Positions 16,292 to 24,164 of a stretch of DNA of 38,016 nt are shown here, piece by piece; within the stretch, counting starts at the first letter, position 1; the number at the start of each line of letters is the position of its first letter. Origin of the DNA: Nocardioides sp. (GTDB taxonomy: Bacteria; Actinomycetota; Actinomycetes; Propionibacteriales; Nocardioidaceae); assembly GCF_030150155.1 (NCBI RefSeq), contig NZ_JASLGR010000020.1:1-38016 (forward strand). Direction: 5' to 3'. The notes under the pieces are model-generated. The model was not told the DNA's origin and did not search any database. It saw only the letters and a program-made list of their open reading frames with translations. The translations under genes and the position numbers were made by a program.

Positions 16292-17589
16292 CCCTCAACG
16301 TCAAGATCCGACTGGCCATCTTCCTCACCCTGGCCGTCGTCGGGATCACCTACATCGGCGGCACGTATCTCGGCGTCGTCGACCGGGTGCTGGGGCGCGG
16401 GGTGGCCGTCACCCTGGACCTGCCCGCCTCGGGCGGCCTCTACGTCGGCAGCGAGGTGGACTACCGCGGCGTCAAGGTCGGGAAGGTCTCGAAGATGGAC
16501 CTGACCCCGGCCGGCGTACGGGTGACGCTGGCACTGCGCTCGGATGCGCAGGTGCCGCGGGACTCCGCGGTGCAGATCGCCGACCTGTCGGCGGTGGGGG
16601 AGCAGTACGTCAACTTCCTGCCGACCCGGGTGAATGGACCGTGGCTCGCTGACGGCGACAAGGTCGACCCGGCCAAGGCGACGCTGCCGCCCTCGACCGA
16701 CGTGCTGCTCACCTCCCTGGACAGCTTCACCCGGTCGGTCAACCCTGACGACCTGGAGACGGTGGTCAGCGAGCTCGGCCAGATGTTCCAGGGCAACGCG
16801 CAGAACCTGCGCACCCTGGTCGACGGTGCCACCACGTTCGTCGGCAAGGCGATCGAGCACCAGGACGCCACCATCTCGCTGCTCGACTCCGGGTCGCAGG
16901 TGCTCAAGACCCAGCAGGCCCACGCCGACGACATCAAGAACTTCGCCAGCGGCCTGAAGAACGTCACCGCCGCCCTGAAGTCCTCCGACCCGCAGCTGCG
17001 CTCGATCCTCCAGGGCGGCCCGGCCACCCTGAAGCAGGTGCAGTCCCTGGTCGACGGTCTCAACCCGGTGCTGCCGGTCTTCATCTCCAACCTGGTCACC
17101 ACCAACCAGGTGCTGACCGCCCGCCTGCCCGCCATCGAGCAGATCCTGGTGACCTTCCCGGTGGTGGTGAAGAACGGCCTGATCGGCACCCCCGGCGACG
17201 GCTACGGTCACATCAACCTGCAGTTCAGCTACACCGCGCCGCCGTGCACGAAGGGGTACATGCCGGCCAACCAGTGGGCGCTGCCCAGTGACCTGAGCAA
17301 GGGCGCCGCCTACCCCGCGAAGTGCACCGATGCGCGTGCCCAGCCCGGCTACACCGGCTCCGACCCGATCGTGCAGCGCGGCGTCAACATGGCGCCGAAG
17401 GTGGACGACTCCGACCCGATCTACCAGATCAACCCGTACGGGTCGCTCAGCAAGGCGAAGGCAACGACCGATGGGAGCGATGTGACGATCACCACACCCG
17501 AGCAGAGCGACGCCACCGGCCCGCTCTCGATCCTCGGCACCAGTGCCTGGCAGTCGATGCTGATCGGACCGGTGACCCGTGGACACTGA
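16288..17589 (+). CDS. mce4F: Mce4F, MCE-domain subunit
   Basis: Last MCE subunit, 433 residues. The start is GTG at 16288, four-base overlap with the mce4E stop and GGGAGGGG just upstream. It has an N-terminal anchor (IRLAIFLTLAVVGITYIGGT), an MCE domain (VAVTLDLPASGGLYVGSEVD, then IADLSAVGEQYVNFLP), a helical region and a C-terminal part with cysteines (YTAPPCTKGYMPANQ, YPAKCTDARAQPG). Its stop lies inside the next gene (11-base overlap). This completes an A-F set with no missing or broken member. Confidence 0.93.
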   Translation: MTLNVKIRLAIFLTLAVVGITYIGGTYLGVVDRVLGRGVAVTLDLPASGGLYVGSEVDYRGVKVGKVSKMDLTPAGVRVTLALRSDAQVPRDSAVQIADLSAVGEQYVNFLPTRVNGPWLADGDKVDPAKATLPPSTDVLLTSLDSFTRSVNPDDLETVVSELGQMFQGNAQNLRTLVDGATTFVGKAIEHQDATISLLDSGSQVLKTQQAHADDIKNFASGLKNVTAALKSSDPQLRSILQGGPATLKQVQSLVDGLNPVLPVFISNLVTTNQVLTARLPAIEQILVTFPVVVKNGLIGTPGDGYGHINLQFSYTAPPCTKGYMPANQWALPSDLSKGAAYPAKCTDARAQPGYTGSDPIVQRGVNMAPKVDDSDPIYQINPYGSLSKAKATTDGSDVTITTPEQSDATGPLSILGTSAWQSMLIGPVTRGH

Positions 17590-18193
17590 CAAGAGCACCC
17601 TGACGGTGACGCGGCTGGGGCTCTCGGGCTCGTCGCGGGAGCGTGGCAGCGGCGCGGGCCGGACCCGGCCGTGGCTGGAGATCGTCCTGGCCGGCGCGGT
17701 CGTGATCGTGCTCGCCGCGATCGTGGCAGTCGTGATCGGCGGCGCCCGGGTGCTGCCCTGGCAGACCAAGGCGGAGTCGGTGGTGGCCCGCCAGGCGCAG
17801 GTCCGCGACGCCGCCTCGGCGGGCGTGCTCGCCTTCCTCGACGTCGACTACCACGACATGGACACCCGGATGAAGAAGGTCGAGTCGCTGTCGACGGGCA
17901 CCTTCAAGAAGCAGTACGCCGCCACCTCGGTGGACCTCAAGGCTGCCGCTCAGCAGGCTCAGGCGGTGTCCCAGGGCACCATCGGCCACGTCGCGATCAA
18001 CAGGCTCACCGCCGACACCGGAGTCCTGCTGGTGACGGCGAGCAACGTGGTGACCAACACCGACACGAAGTCGACCAAGGCCACCACCGCCTGCCCGAAG
18101 GCGGGCTCGCGCTGCGACCAGTACCGCTTCGTCGTCACCGTCACCAAGGTCGGTGACCGGTGGCTCCTCTCCGACTTGGCAGGTGTCTCATGA
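17579..18193 (+). CDS. mam4A: Mce-associated membrane protein (Mam4A/Mas4A-like)
   Basis: A 204-residue protein with a cytoplasmic Arg/Ser-rich N-terminus, one membrane helix (IVLAGAVVIVLAAIVAVVIG near residues 35-54) and an external NTF2-like region (FLDVDYHDMDTRMKKVESLS to FVVTVTKVGDRWLLSDL). Such proteins sit at the end of mycobacterial mce operons and stabilise the complex. The start is GTG at 17579, 11 bases inside mce4F. It overlaps the following paralogue by an ATGA. Two external cysteines (ACPKAGSRC) could form a disulfide. Confidence 0.87.
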   Translation: MDTDKSTLTVTRLGLSGSSRERGSGAGRTRPWLEIVLAGAVVIVLAAIVAVVIGGARVLPWQTKAESVVARQAQVRDAASAGVLAFLDVDYHDMDTRMKKVESLSTGTFKKQYAATSVDLKAAAQQAQAVSQGTIGHVAINRLTADTGVLLVTASNVVTNTDTKSTKATTACPKAGSRCDQYRFVVTVTKVGDRWLLSDLAGVS

Positions 18194-18753
18194 TCAGTGC
18201 GTCCCGCACGCTCCGGGTGAGCATCCTCGCCGTCGTCCTGGTGCTCGGCGTGGCAGCGCTCGGTCTGCTCGGCTGGCGCGCCGCCCGTGACGACGTCGCG
18301 CCGGGCGGCGAGGTGACGGCCTCGGGCCAGCGCGCCTCGATCATGGCCGAGGCCGCCCGACTGACCACGCTCGCGATGTCGTGGCGGGCCGCCTCGTCGG
18401 ACGCCGACATCGCTGCGGCGAAGGCGGTGATGACGAAGCGGATGGCCACGGCGTACGACGCCACCCTGCCCGACGTCGCCGCACGGGCGGAGCAGGCCAA
18501 GCGGAAGGTGGCGGTGACGGCGGCGGTCGCCCCGTTGACGGCGACCAGCACGCAGCCCGAGACCTGCACGCCCCAGCTGTGCTCGGTGGGACTGGTCTCG
18601 GCCACCGCCGACACCGCGACGGCACTGCTCTACGTCAACCAGACCGCCTCGGCCACCAGTGCCAAGAACACCGTGGTGAGCCCGACCTGGGAGCTGGTCA
18701 CCCTGGTGCGGCGCGACGGTCACTGGCTGCTCGACGAGATGGTGGCGCCCTGA
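18190..18753 (+). CDS. mam4B: Mce-associated membrane protein (Mam4B/Mas4B-like)
   Basis: A 187-residue paralogue of the preceding protein and the last gene of the mce4 operon. It has one membrane helix (SILAVVLVLGVAALGLLGW near residues 11-29) and then an external domain ending WELVTLVRRDGHWLLDEMV, the same C-terminal signature as Mam4A. The two cysteines in ETCTPQLCSVG parallel those of Mam4A. The start is ATG at 18190 in the ATGA overlap; the upstream extension in frame is a shadow. After the stop come a promoter and KstR box, so the operon ends here. Confidence 0.87.
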   Translation: MISASRTLRVSILAVVLVLGVAALGLLGWRAARDDVAPGGEVTASGQRASIMAEAARLTTLAMSWRAASSDADIAAAKAVMTKRMATAYDATLPDVAARAEQAKRKVAVTAAVAPLTATSTQPETCTPQLCSVGLVSATADTATALLYVNQTASATSAKNTVVSPTWELVTLVRRDGHWLLDEMVAP

Positions 18754-18765
18754 CCACCCTTCCCC

Positions 18766-18784
18766 TAGGATAGAACGTGTTCTA
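18766..18784 (+). promoter_or_regulatory. -10 element with overlapping perfect KstR operator
   Basis: TAGGAT (18766-18771) is a good -10 hexamer. TAGAACGTGTTCTA (18771-18784) is a palindrome with six-base arms and full KstR consensus, covering the expected transcription start. Binding here should shut off the split-barrel gene and perhaps the ferredoxin/SDR genes behind it. Confidence 0.8.
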
Positions 18785-18803
18785 GTTTCAAGGGGTGGTC
18801 AGA

Positions 18804-19289
18804 GTGGCTCAAGGTCGGCGCACGGTCGCGCTCACGGCAGGCGAGGTCGAGGTCTTCCTCGGCGAGCAGATGAAGGTCCAGGTAGCGACGATCGGCCCCA
18901 CCGGGGCACCGCACCTGTCCACCCTCTTCTATGTGATGACGCACGGCAAGATCGGATTCTGGACCTACGCGTCCTCGCAGAAGATCGCCAACCTGCGGCG
19001 CGACCCGCGGGTGAGCTGCTTGGTCGAGGACGGCGAGGAGTACTCCGAGCTGCGTGGTGTCAGCATCCGCGGCACCGCCACCCTGATCGAGGAGTACGAC
19101 GACATCCGCGCCCTCGGCACCCGGGTGATGGCCCGGATGTCGGGCGGCGTCGATCTGGGTGAGCTCGGCGACCAGATCGTCGACGCCCAGGCCCGCAAGC
19201 GGGTCGGCGTCGTGATCACCCCCGATCACGTCGCCAGTTGGGACCACCGCAAGATGAGCGCGCTGCCCGGGCAGAGCGCCGCGAGTTGA
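18804..19289 (+). CDS. Split-barrel flavin/F420-binding protein (pyridoxamine 5'-phosphate oxidase-like)
   Basis: A 161-residue protein of the PNPOx-like split-barrel family (TIGR03618-type F420/FMN proteins). Marks are VATIGPTGAPHLSTLFYVMT, KIGFWTYASSQKIANLRRDP and VSCLVEDGEEYSELRGVSIR near residues 23-90, the usual cofactor-binding strands. The start chosen is GTG at 18804, with AAGGGG eight bases upstream; GTG at 18795 would overlap that ribosome site. A KstR box lies 20 bases before the start. The role is probably reduction of a steroid enone or other sterol intermediate using reduced F420 or FMN. That is inference from context, as the family is diverse. Confidence 0.83.
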   Translation: MAQGRRTVALTAGEVEVFLGEQMKVQVATIGPTGAPHLSTLFYVMTHGKIGFWTYASSQKIANLRRDPRVSCLVEDGEEYSELRGVSIRGTATLIEEYDDIRALGTRVMARMSGGVDLGELGDQIVDAQARKRVGVVITPDHVASWDHRKMSALPGQSAAS

Positions 19290-19302
19290 GAGAGAAGGCA
19301 TC

Positions 19303-19512
19303 ATGACTGGCCAGTTCCGGGTGAGCGTCGATTGGGACCTCTGCGAGTCCAACGGCATCTGCGAGGGCCTCGTGCCCGACACGTTCCACCTCGACGACGA
19401 CGACCAGCTCCAGGTGAGCACCCCTGAGGTGACCGACGCCAACCGGAGCGCCATCGAGCGGGCCGTGGCCTCGTGCCCGAAGTCGGCGCTGCGGATCGTG
19501 GAGGCCGGCTGA
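19303..19512 (+). CDS. fdxD: 3Fe-4S ferredoxin (FdxD-like)
   Basis: A 69-residue ferredoxin. Cluster ligands are C14 and C20 in CESNGIC (the middle Cys of a 4Fe-4S site is replaced by N17) and C58 in SCPKSAL, the pattern of actinobacterial 3Fe-4S ferredoxins that feed cytochromes P450. The start is ATG at 19303 after GAGAGAAGG. The stop shares a base with the hsd4A start. In M. tuberculosis, fdxD lies next to hsd4A and yrbE4A in the mce4 locus, and the same set is present here. The partner P450 (for example CYP125) is not in the window. Confidence 0.88.
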   Translation: MTGQFRVSVDWDLCESNGICEGLVPDTFHLDDDDQLQVSTPEVTDANRSAIERAVASCPKSALRIVEAG

Positions 19513-20432
19513 TGGCGGCAGGCTCGCTGGTGGGCAAGGTCGCCGCCGTCACCGGTGGCGGCGGCGGGCTCGGTCGGGCCGAGGCCCTGGGTCTGGCCCG
19601 GGCCGGAGCCCGGGTCGTGGTCAACGACCTGCCCGGTGCTGCCGATGCGGTGATCGAGGAGATCCGCGGCTTCGGTGGCGAGGCGGTCGCCGCTCCGGGC
19701 GACATCGGGGAGCGTGCCACCGCCGACGCGATCGTGGCCACCGCCGTCGACACGTTCGGCAGCCTCGACGTGGTGGTGAACAACGCCGGCATCACGCGCG
19801 ACAAGATGCTCTTCAACATGACCGACGAGGAGTTCGACCTCGTCGTCCGGATCCACCTGCGCGGCCACTTCCTGCTGACCCGCAACGTGGCGACGTACTG
19901 GCGCGACAAGGCGAAGACGACCGGGGTGCCGGTCGAGGCGTCGCTGATCAACACCGCCTCCGAGGCGTTCCTCAGTGGTCCTCCCGGGCAGCCGAACTAC
20001 GCCGCCGCGAAGGCCGGCATCACCGCGCTGACGCTCTCGGCCGCGCGGGCGCTGGGTCGCTCGGGGGTGCGCGCCAACGCGATCTGCCCGCGGGCGCGGA
20101 CCGCGATGACCGCCGACGTCTTCGGCGACGACACCTCCGGTGAGGCGATCGACCCGTACAGCCCCGACCACGTCGCGCCCCTGGTCACCTGGCTCGCCTC
20201 CCCGGCGTCCTCCCAGGTCACCGGCCAGGTCTTCGTCGTGTACGGCGGCATGATCGCAGTCCTCGAGGCGCCGCGGGTGGCCCAGCGCTGGGACCTGGGC
20301 GCCGACCCGCTGTGGACCGGCGAGTCCCTCGACTCCGAGCTCGGCGCCTGGTTCGCCGACCGGGACCCGGCTGTCGGCTTCGCTGCCGACGCCGTGATGC
20401 AGATGACCCCCCAACGAATGAGCAGGAGCTGA
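19512..20432 (+). CDS. hsd4A: 17-beta-hydroxysteroid dehydrogenase / 3-hydroxyacyl-CoA dehydrogenase (Hsd4A-like SDR)
   Basis: A 306-residue short-chain dehydrogenase. The NAD-binding loop is TGGGGGLG near residues 14-21, NNAG is near 93-96, and the Ser-Tyr-Lys site is in SLINTASEAF and PNYAAAKAG (Tyr and Lys near 158 and 162). A C-terminal extension beyond the normal 250-residue SDR matches the length of mycobacterial Hsd4A (about 317 residues), which oxidises 17-beta-hydroxysteroids and also side-chain 3-hydroxyacyl-CoAs. The start is ATG at 19512, overlapping fdxD by one base. The synteny fdxD-hsd4A next to mce4 supports the assignment. The residue after TG is GGGGLG rather than GxxxGxG with basic residues, so NAD is likely. 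Confidence 0.87.
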   Translation: MAAGSLVGKVAAVTGGGGGLGRAEALGLARAGARVVVNDLPGAADAVIEEIRGFGGEAVAAPGDIGERATADAIVATAVDTFGSLDVVVNNAGITRDKMLFNMTDEEFDLVVRIHLRGHFLLTRNVATYWRDKAKTTGVPVEASLINTASEAFLSGPPGQPNYAAAKAGITALTLSAARALGRSGVRANAICPRARTAMTADVFGDDTSGEAIDPYSPDHVAPLVTWLASPASSQVTGQVFVVYGGMIAVLEAPRVAQRWDLGADPLWTGESLDSELGAWFADRDPAVGFAADAVMQMTPQRMSRS

Positions 20433-20434
20433 CC

Positions 20435-21196
20435 ATGACCGGACGCCTGGGCGGCAAGGTCGCCATCGTCACCGGTGGCGCACAGGGACAGGGCGAGGCG
20501 ATCGTGCGCGCCTTCGTCGAGGAGGGAGCGCGGGTCGTCATCGCCGACGTCGCCGACGAGCCCGGCCAGCTGCTGGCCAAGGAGCTGGGCGAGGGTGTGC
20601 TCTTCGTCCACCACGACGTCAGCTCCGAGCAGTCCTGGGCCGACCTGGTTGACGCCACCACGGCGGCGTTCGGGCCGGTCACGGTGCTGGCCAACAACGC
20701 CGGCATCCTGCGCTTCAACGAGATCGTCACGACCCCGGTCGAGGAGTACGAGCTGCTGTGGCGGGTCAATACCCTCGGCACGTTCCTCGGGATCAAGTCC
20801 GTCATCGCCACGATGAGCGAGGCCGGAGGTGGCTCCATCGTCAACGCCTCCTCGATCGAGGGGCTGGCCGGGATGCCGCTGGTCGCGGGTTACACCTCGA
20901 CCAAGTTCGCCATCCGGGGCCTGACCAAGGCAGCGGCGCTGGAGCTCGGCCCGAAGGGGATCCGGGTCAACTCGGTCCACCCCGGCATGATCGACACTGG
21001 CATGACTCGGGGCATGGGTGCGGACGACTCGGCGATGGAGTGGGGCGGCACCAAGGTGGCGCTGCGTCGCGTCGGGGTGCCGGCCGACATCGCGCCGCTC
21101 TACGTCTACCTCGCCAGCGACGAGTCGGGCTTCGTCACCGGCGCCGAGATCGCGATCGACGGCGGCGCCACTGCGACCCACGCCTTCGGCGGCTGA
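20435..21196 (+). CDS. 3-alpha,20-beta-hydroxysteroid dehydrogenase-like SDR
   Basis: A 253-residue classical SDR. The cofactor loop is TGGAQGQG near residues 13-20, followed by an Asp at the end of strand 2 (VVIADVAD) favouring NAD. NNAG is near 87-90. The catalytic Ser lies in VNASSIEGLAG and the Tyr-x3-Lys in GYTSTKFAIRG, near 150-154. VNSVHPGMIDTGMT gives the PG motif. The SSIEGLAG and GLTKAAALELGPKGIRVNS stretches closely recall M. tuberculosis Rv2002 (FabG3) and Streptomyces 3-alpha,20-beta-HSD. The start is ATG at 20435, two bases after the hsd4A stop. It is the last gene of this sterol group; a strong hairpin follows. Confidence 0.87.
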   Translation: MTGRLGGKVAIVTGGAQGQGEAIVRAFVEEGARVVIADVADEPGQLLAKELGEGVLFVHHDVSSEQSWADLVDATTAAFGPVTVLANNAGILRFNEIVTTPVEEYELLWRVNTLGTFLGIKSVIATMSEAGGGSIVNASSIEGLAGMPLVAGYTSTKFAIRGLTKAAALELGPKGIRVNSVHPGMIDTGMTRGMGADDSAMEWGGTKVALRRVGVPADIAPLYVYLASDESGFVTGAEIAIDGGATATHAFGG

Positions 21197-21206
21197 CCCG
21201 CAGCGG

Positions 21207-21252
21207 CTTGTGAGTGTCTCGACGGTCCATGGACAGTCGAGACACTCACAAG
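21207..21252. terminator. Bidirectional hairpin terminator, 17-bp perfect stem
   Basis: CTTGTGAGTGTCTCGAC (21207-21223) and GTCGAGACACTCACAAG (21236-21252) are exact reverse complements around a 12-base loop, which itself contains TCCATGGA. It fills the 60 bases between the convergent SDR and kstR genes, starting 10 bases after the SDR stop and ending 4 bases before the kstR stop. It lacks a T-tract. Confidence 0.85.
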
Positions 21253-21256
21253 GCGA

Positions 21257-21880
21257 TCAGGGGAGGATCAGCTTCACGGCGGTGTCGAGGTGGTCCTGGA
21301 CCTCCTGGGCGCCCATCCGGCCGGTCACCCAGGAGACCAGGGCCGAGAGCCAGACGTCGGAGATGACCCTGATGATCGCGGCCTCCTCGACGGTGGCCTC
21401 GCCGTGCTCGGGGGTGCCCGCCATCGCGCGCGAGATCACGGCGGTGAGCTGCATGCCCACCACGTGGATCTCGTCGGTCACCGAGGCGTCGGCGAACATG
21501 AACGCCCGCACCATCGCCTCGGTCAGCTGCGGCTGGCGCTGCAGGTTCTTCGTCATCCGCGACAGGATCCACATCACGCGCTCGTGCGCGGTCTCACCCG
21601 GGATGGCCCGCTGTGCCGTGCGGCTCTCGGTGCCGGCGAACTCGCGGCCCAGGGCGGCGACGAGCAGGTGGATCTTGGACGGGAAGTAGCGGTAGAGCGT
21701 GCCCAGGGCGACCTCGGCGCGCTCGGCGACCTCACGCATCTGGACGGCTTCGAAACCGCCCTCCGAGGCAAGCTCGATGGTCGCATCCAGGATGCGCCGA
21801 CGGCGCTCCTGCTGTGCCGGAGAACCCGCTCTCGACCGCTCCGAATCGGTCGTAGTGGTGACTTCCGTGGTGATGCTCAA
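21257..21880 (-). CDS. kstR: KstR, TetR-family repressor of sterol catabolism
   Basis: A 207-residue TetR regulator. The N-terminal helix-turn-helix reads VQMREVAERAEVALGTLYRY followed by FPSKIHLLVAALGREF. The core region TEAMVRAFMFADAS and RVISDVWLSALVSWVTGR is almost that of mycobacterial KstR (Rv3574) from memory, so this is KstR and not merely a TetR protein. KstR is released from DNA by 3-oxo-cholestenoyl-CoA-type thioesters. The start is TTG at 21880, seven bases after GAGGAGGG; no ATG fits the conserved N-terminus. It is divergent from fadE34, exactly as in M. tuberculosis. Two KstR boxes in the shared promoter region imply autorepression. Confidence 0.93.
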   Translation of the reverse strand: MSITTEVTTTTDSERSRAGSPAQQERRRRILDATIELASEGGFEAVQMREVAERAEVALGTLYRYFPSKIHLLVAALGREFAGTESRTAQRAIPGETAHERVMWILSRMTKNLQRQPQLTEAMVRAFMFADASVTDEIHVVGMQLTAVISRAMAGTPEHGEATVEEAAIIRVISDVWLSALVSWVTGRMGAQEVQDHLDTAVKLILP

Positions 21881-21937
21881 CGCCTTGCCCTCCTCGATAT
21901 TGCCGCACTCAGATTAGTGCACGCTGATGCACATTCG

Positions 21938-21951
21938 TGAAACACGTTCTC
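21938..21951. promoter_or_regulatory. KstR-type operator near kstR
   Basis: TGAAACACGTTCTC matches the KstR pattern except for the last base. It lies 58 bases upstream of the kstR start codon and fits autoregulation. Confidence 0.7.
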
Positions 21952-21978
21952 TATCTCACACCAACGTCACCCGATAAG

Positions 21979-21996
21979 TGAAACACGTTCTAGTAT
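21979..21996 (+). promoter_or_regulatory. KstR operator overlapping the fadE34 -10, leaderless start
   Basis: TGAAACACGTTCTA (21979-21992) is a full consensus match. TAGTAT (21991-21996) is a -10 hexamer ending seven bases before the fadE34 ATG at 22004. There is no Shine-Dalgarno in the seven bases left, so the transcript is probably leaderless and directly blocked by KstR. Confidence 0.75.
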
Positions 21997-22003
21997 CTGT
22001 GTC

Positions 22004-24142
22004 ATGCCTCTTGGACTCACAGACGACCACCAGGACCTTGCTCAGAGCGTGCGCGAGTGGGCCGGTGACCTCGGCGCGACAGCGCTAGTGCGTGCCGCCG
22101 AGACCGACGCCGAGCCTGCGTTCGGGGACCTGTGGGCCGAGACCGTGAAGCTGGGACTGCCCCTGATCGCCGCCCCGGAGCCGGTCGGTGGCGGCGGCAC
22201 CCTGCTGGACCTGGCGGTCGCGGTCGAGGCCTGTGCCACGCAGCTGCTGCCTGGGCCGCTGCTCGGCACCGCCACGGTCGCGACGGTCCTCGGCCTGAGC
22301 GGTGTAGGCGCTGGTGCTGCGGTGCTCGACGACCTCGCCACCGGCCTCACCGCCGGGGTCGCGCTCGAGCCCACCCTGGAAGTCGGCGACCGGCTCCGCG
22401 GGGACGCGTTGAGCTATGACGGCGGTGGGGCCGGCTGGCACCTGCTCGGCGGCGTGGACGCCTCCGGTGCCGAGGTCTGGGCCCTCGTTGCCGCCGCGGC
22501 CGTGACGGCGACCCCGCTCAGCACGCTCGACCTCACCCGCCGCGCCGCCACCGTCCGGGTCGACGTCGCCCTGGACGATCCGTCGGTCGTGGTGCTGCCC
22601 GGGGTCGACGCCGCCGCGATCTCCCGGGTGCTGGTGCCGCTGCTGGCCGCCGAGGCCGTCGGCATCGCAGGCTGGTGCCTGGCCACCGCCGTGGACTACG
22701 CCCGGGTCCGGGAGCAGTTCGGTCAGCCGATCGGCCGGTTCCAGGCGATCAAACACCTGCTGGCCGAGATGGCCTGCACGGTCGAGAAGGCCACCGCCGC
22801 GGCCTGGGACGCGGCCGCGTCGGCCGCCGGCCTCGACGGCGACCCGCAGGCCGACCTGGCCGTTGCGGTCGCCCGGACCGTGGTCTTCGACGGTGCCGTC
22901 GAGGTCGCCCAGTCGGCGATCCAGGTGCTCGGCGGGATCGGGTTCACCTTCGAGCACGACGCCCACCTCTACCTGCGCCGGGCGAGCGCGCTCCGGGCGG
23001 TGGCCGGTGACTCCGCTGCGGCGGCCCTCGATCTCGCGGGGCGGGCCGTGGCCGGCGTACGACGGCAGCTGCGGGCCGATCTGGAGGGGGCGGAGTCGGT
23101 GCGCGCCGGTGTGCGCGCCACGATCGCCGCCATCGCGACGGCCGAGGACCGCCGGGCGGCGCTGGTGGAGACCGGGTACCTGATGCCGCACTGGCCCGCG
23201 CCGTACGGCGTCGGCGCCGGTGCCCTGGAGCAGCTCGTGATCGACGAGGAGCTCACCGCGGCGGGGGTGGAACGCCCCGACCTCAAGATCGGAGGCTGGG
23301 CCGCCCCGACGATCGTGGCGCACGGCGACGACGCCCAGCGCGAGCGGTTCGTCGGCCCGACCCTGCGCGGCGAGATCGTGTGGTGCCAGCTCTTCTCCGA
23401 GCCCGGCGCCGGCTCGGACCTGGCGTCGTTGTCGACCCGGGCCGAGCGGGTCGAGGGCGGCTGGCGGCTGACCGGGCAGAAGGTGTGGACCTCGCTCGCG
23501 GCCGAGGCCGACTGGGCGATCTGCCTGGCGCGGACGAACCCCGAGGTCGCCAAGCATCGCGGGATCACCTACTTCCTGGTCGACATGACCTCGGCGGGGC
23601 TCGACGTCAGGCCGCTGCGCGAGATGACGGGCGACGCGCTCTTCAACGAGGTCTTCCTCGACGGGGTCGTGGTGCCCGACGACTGTGTGGTCGGTGAGGT
23701 CGACGGAGGCTGGGCGCTGGCCCGCACCACGCTGTCCAACGAGCGGGTCGCGATGGCCTCGGCCCGGCTCGGCACCAGTGTGGAGCGCGCCGTCGAGCTG
23801 GCCGCCGCCGGCCTGCCCGAACGGGACCTGGTCGAGGTCGGTCGCGCCGTCGCGCTGGCGACCGCCTGCGCCCAGCTGGGTGCCCGGTCCACCGCCCGCC
23901 GTCTGGCCGGGCGTGGTCCCGGAGCCGAGTCGAGTGTGGCCAAGCTGCTCGGCGTGCGCAGTCGCCAGGACGCCTCCGAGCTCGTCGTCACCATCCAGGG
24001 CCGCTCCCTGTTGGCCGATCCGGTGGCGCTGGAGGCCGACGTGCACGAGATGCTGCTGACTCGGTGCCTCTCGATCGCCGGGGGCACCACCCAGGTGCTC
24101 AAGAACGTGGTCGCCGAGCAGATCCTCGGCCTGCCGCGCTGA
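22004..24142 (+). CDS. fadE34: FadE34-like acyl-CoA dehydrogenase with two fused domains (ChsE3)
   Basis: A 712-residue protein made of two acyl-CoA dehydrogenase domains in tandem, the same length as M. tuberculosis FadE34 (711 residues), which also lies divergent from kstR. The first domain (about 1-350) has REQFGQPIGRFQAIKHLLAE near 235-254 and QVLGGIGFTFEHDAHLYLRR near 306-325. The second (about 370-712) has QLFSEPGAGSDLASLST near 463-479 and ends CLSIAGGTTQVLKNVVAEQI. FadE34 introduces the alpha-beta double bond into steroid-24-oyl-CoA (five-carbon side chain, as in bile acids). FAD binding is expected from the GGIGF and second-domain elements. ATG at 22004 follows a KstR-controlled -10 with no ribosome site. 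Confidence 0.92.
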   Translation: MPLGLTDDHQDLAQSVREWAGDLGATALVRAAETDAEPAFGDLWAETVKLGLPLIAAPEPVGGGGTLLDLAVAVEACATQLLPGPLLGTATVATVLGLSGVGAGAAVLDDLATGLTAGVALEPTLEVGDRLRGDALSYDGGGAGWHLLGGVDASGAEVWALVAAAAVTATPLSTLDLTRRAATVRVDVALDDPSVVVLPGVDAAAISRVLVPLLAAEAVGIAGWCLATAVDYARVREQFGQPIGRFQAIKHLLAEMACTVEKATAAAWDAAASAAGLDGDPQADLAVAVARTVVFDGAVEVAQSAIQVLGGIGFTFEHDAHLYLRRASALRAVAGDSAAAALDLAGRAVAGVRRQLRADLEGAESVRAGVRATIAAIATAEDRRAALVETGYLMPHWPAPYGVGAGALEQLVIDEELTAAGVERPDLKIGGWAAPTIVAHGDDAQRERFVGPTLRGEIVWCQLFSEPGAGSDLASLSTRAERVEGGWRLTGQKVWTSLAAEADWAICLARTNPEVAKHRGITYFLVDMTSAGLDVRPLREMTGDALFNEVFLDGVVVPDDCVVGEVDGGWALARTTLSNERVAMASARLGTSVERAVELAAAGLPERDLVEVGRAVALATACAQLGARSTARRLAGRGPGAESSVAKLLGVRSRQDASELVVTIQGRSLLADPVALEADVHEMLLTRCLSIAGGTTQVLKNVVAEQILGLPR

Positions 24143-24164
24143 GCCCCTGACTCCCAGGGGCTCA
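24140..24164. terminator. Bidirectional hairpin built from two convergent stop codons
   Basis: TGAGCCCCTG (24140-24149) and CAGGGGCTCA (24155-24164) are perfect reverse complements around a five-base loop. The left arm begins with the fadE34 stop codon. The right arm ends with the reverse-strand stop of the esterase gene. The whole 19-base gap between the genes is therefore terminator. Confidence 0.75.

Noticed and set aside
8728..18753. Possibility that the operon is an Mce1-type fatty acid importer
   Set aside because: KstR boxes, adjacent fdxD-hsd4A, and the surrounding sterol genes all favour Mce4, though subunit-level phylogeny was not done.
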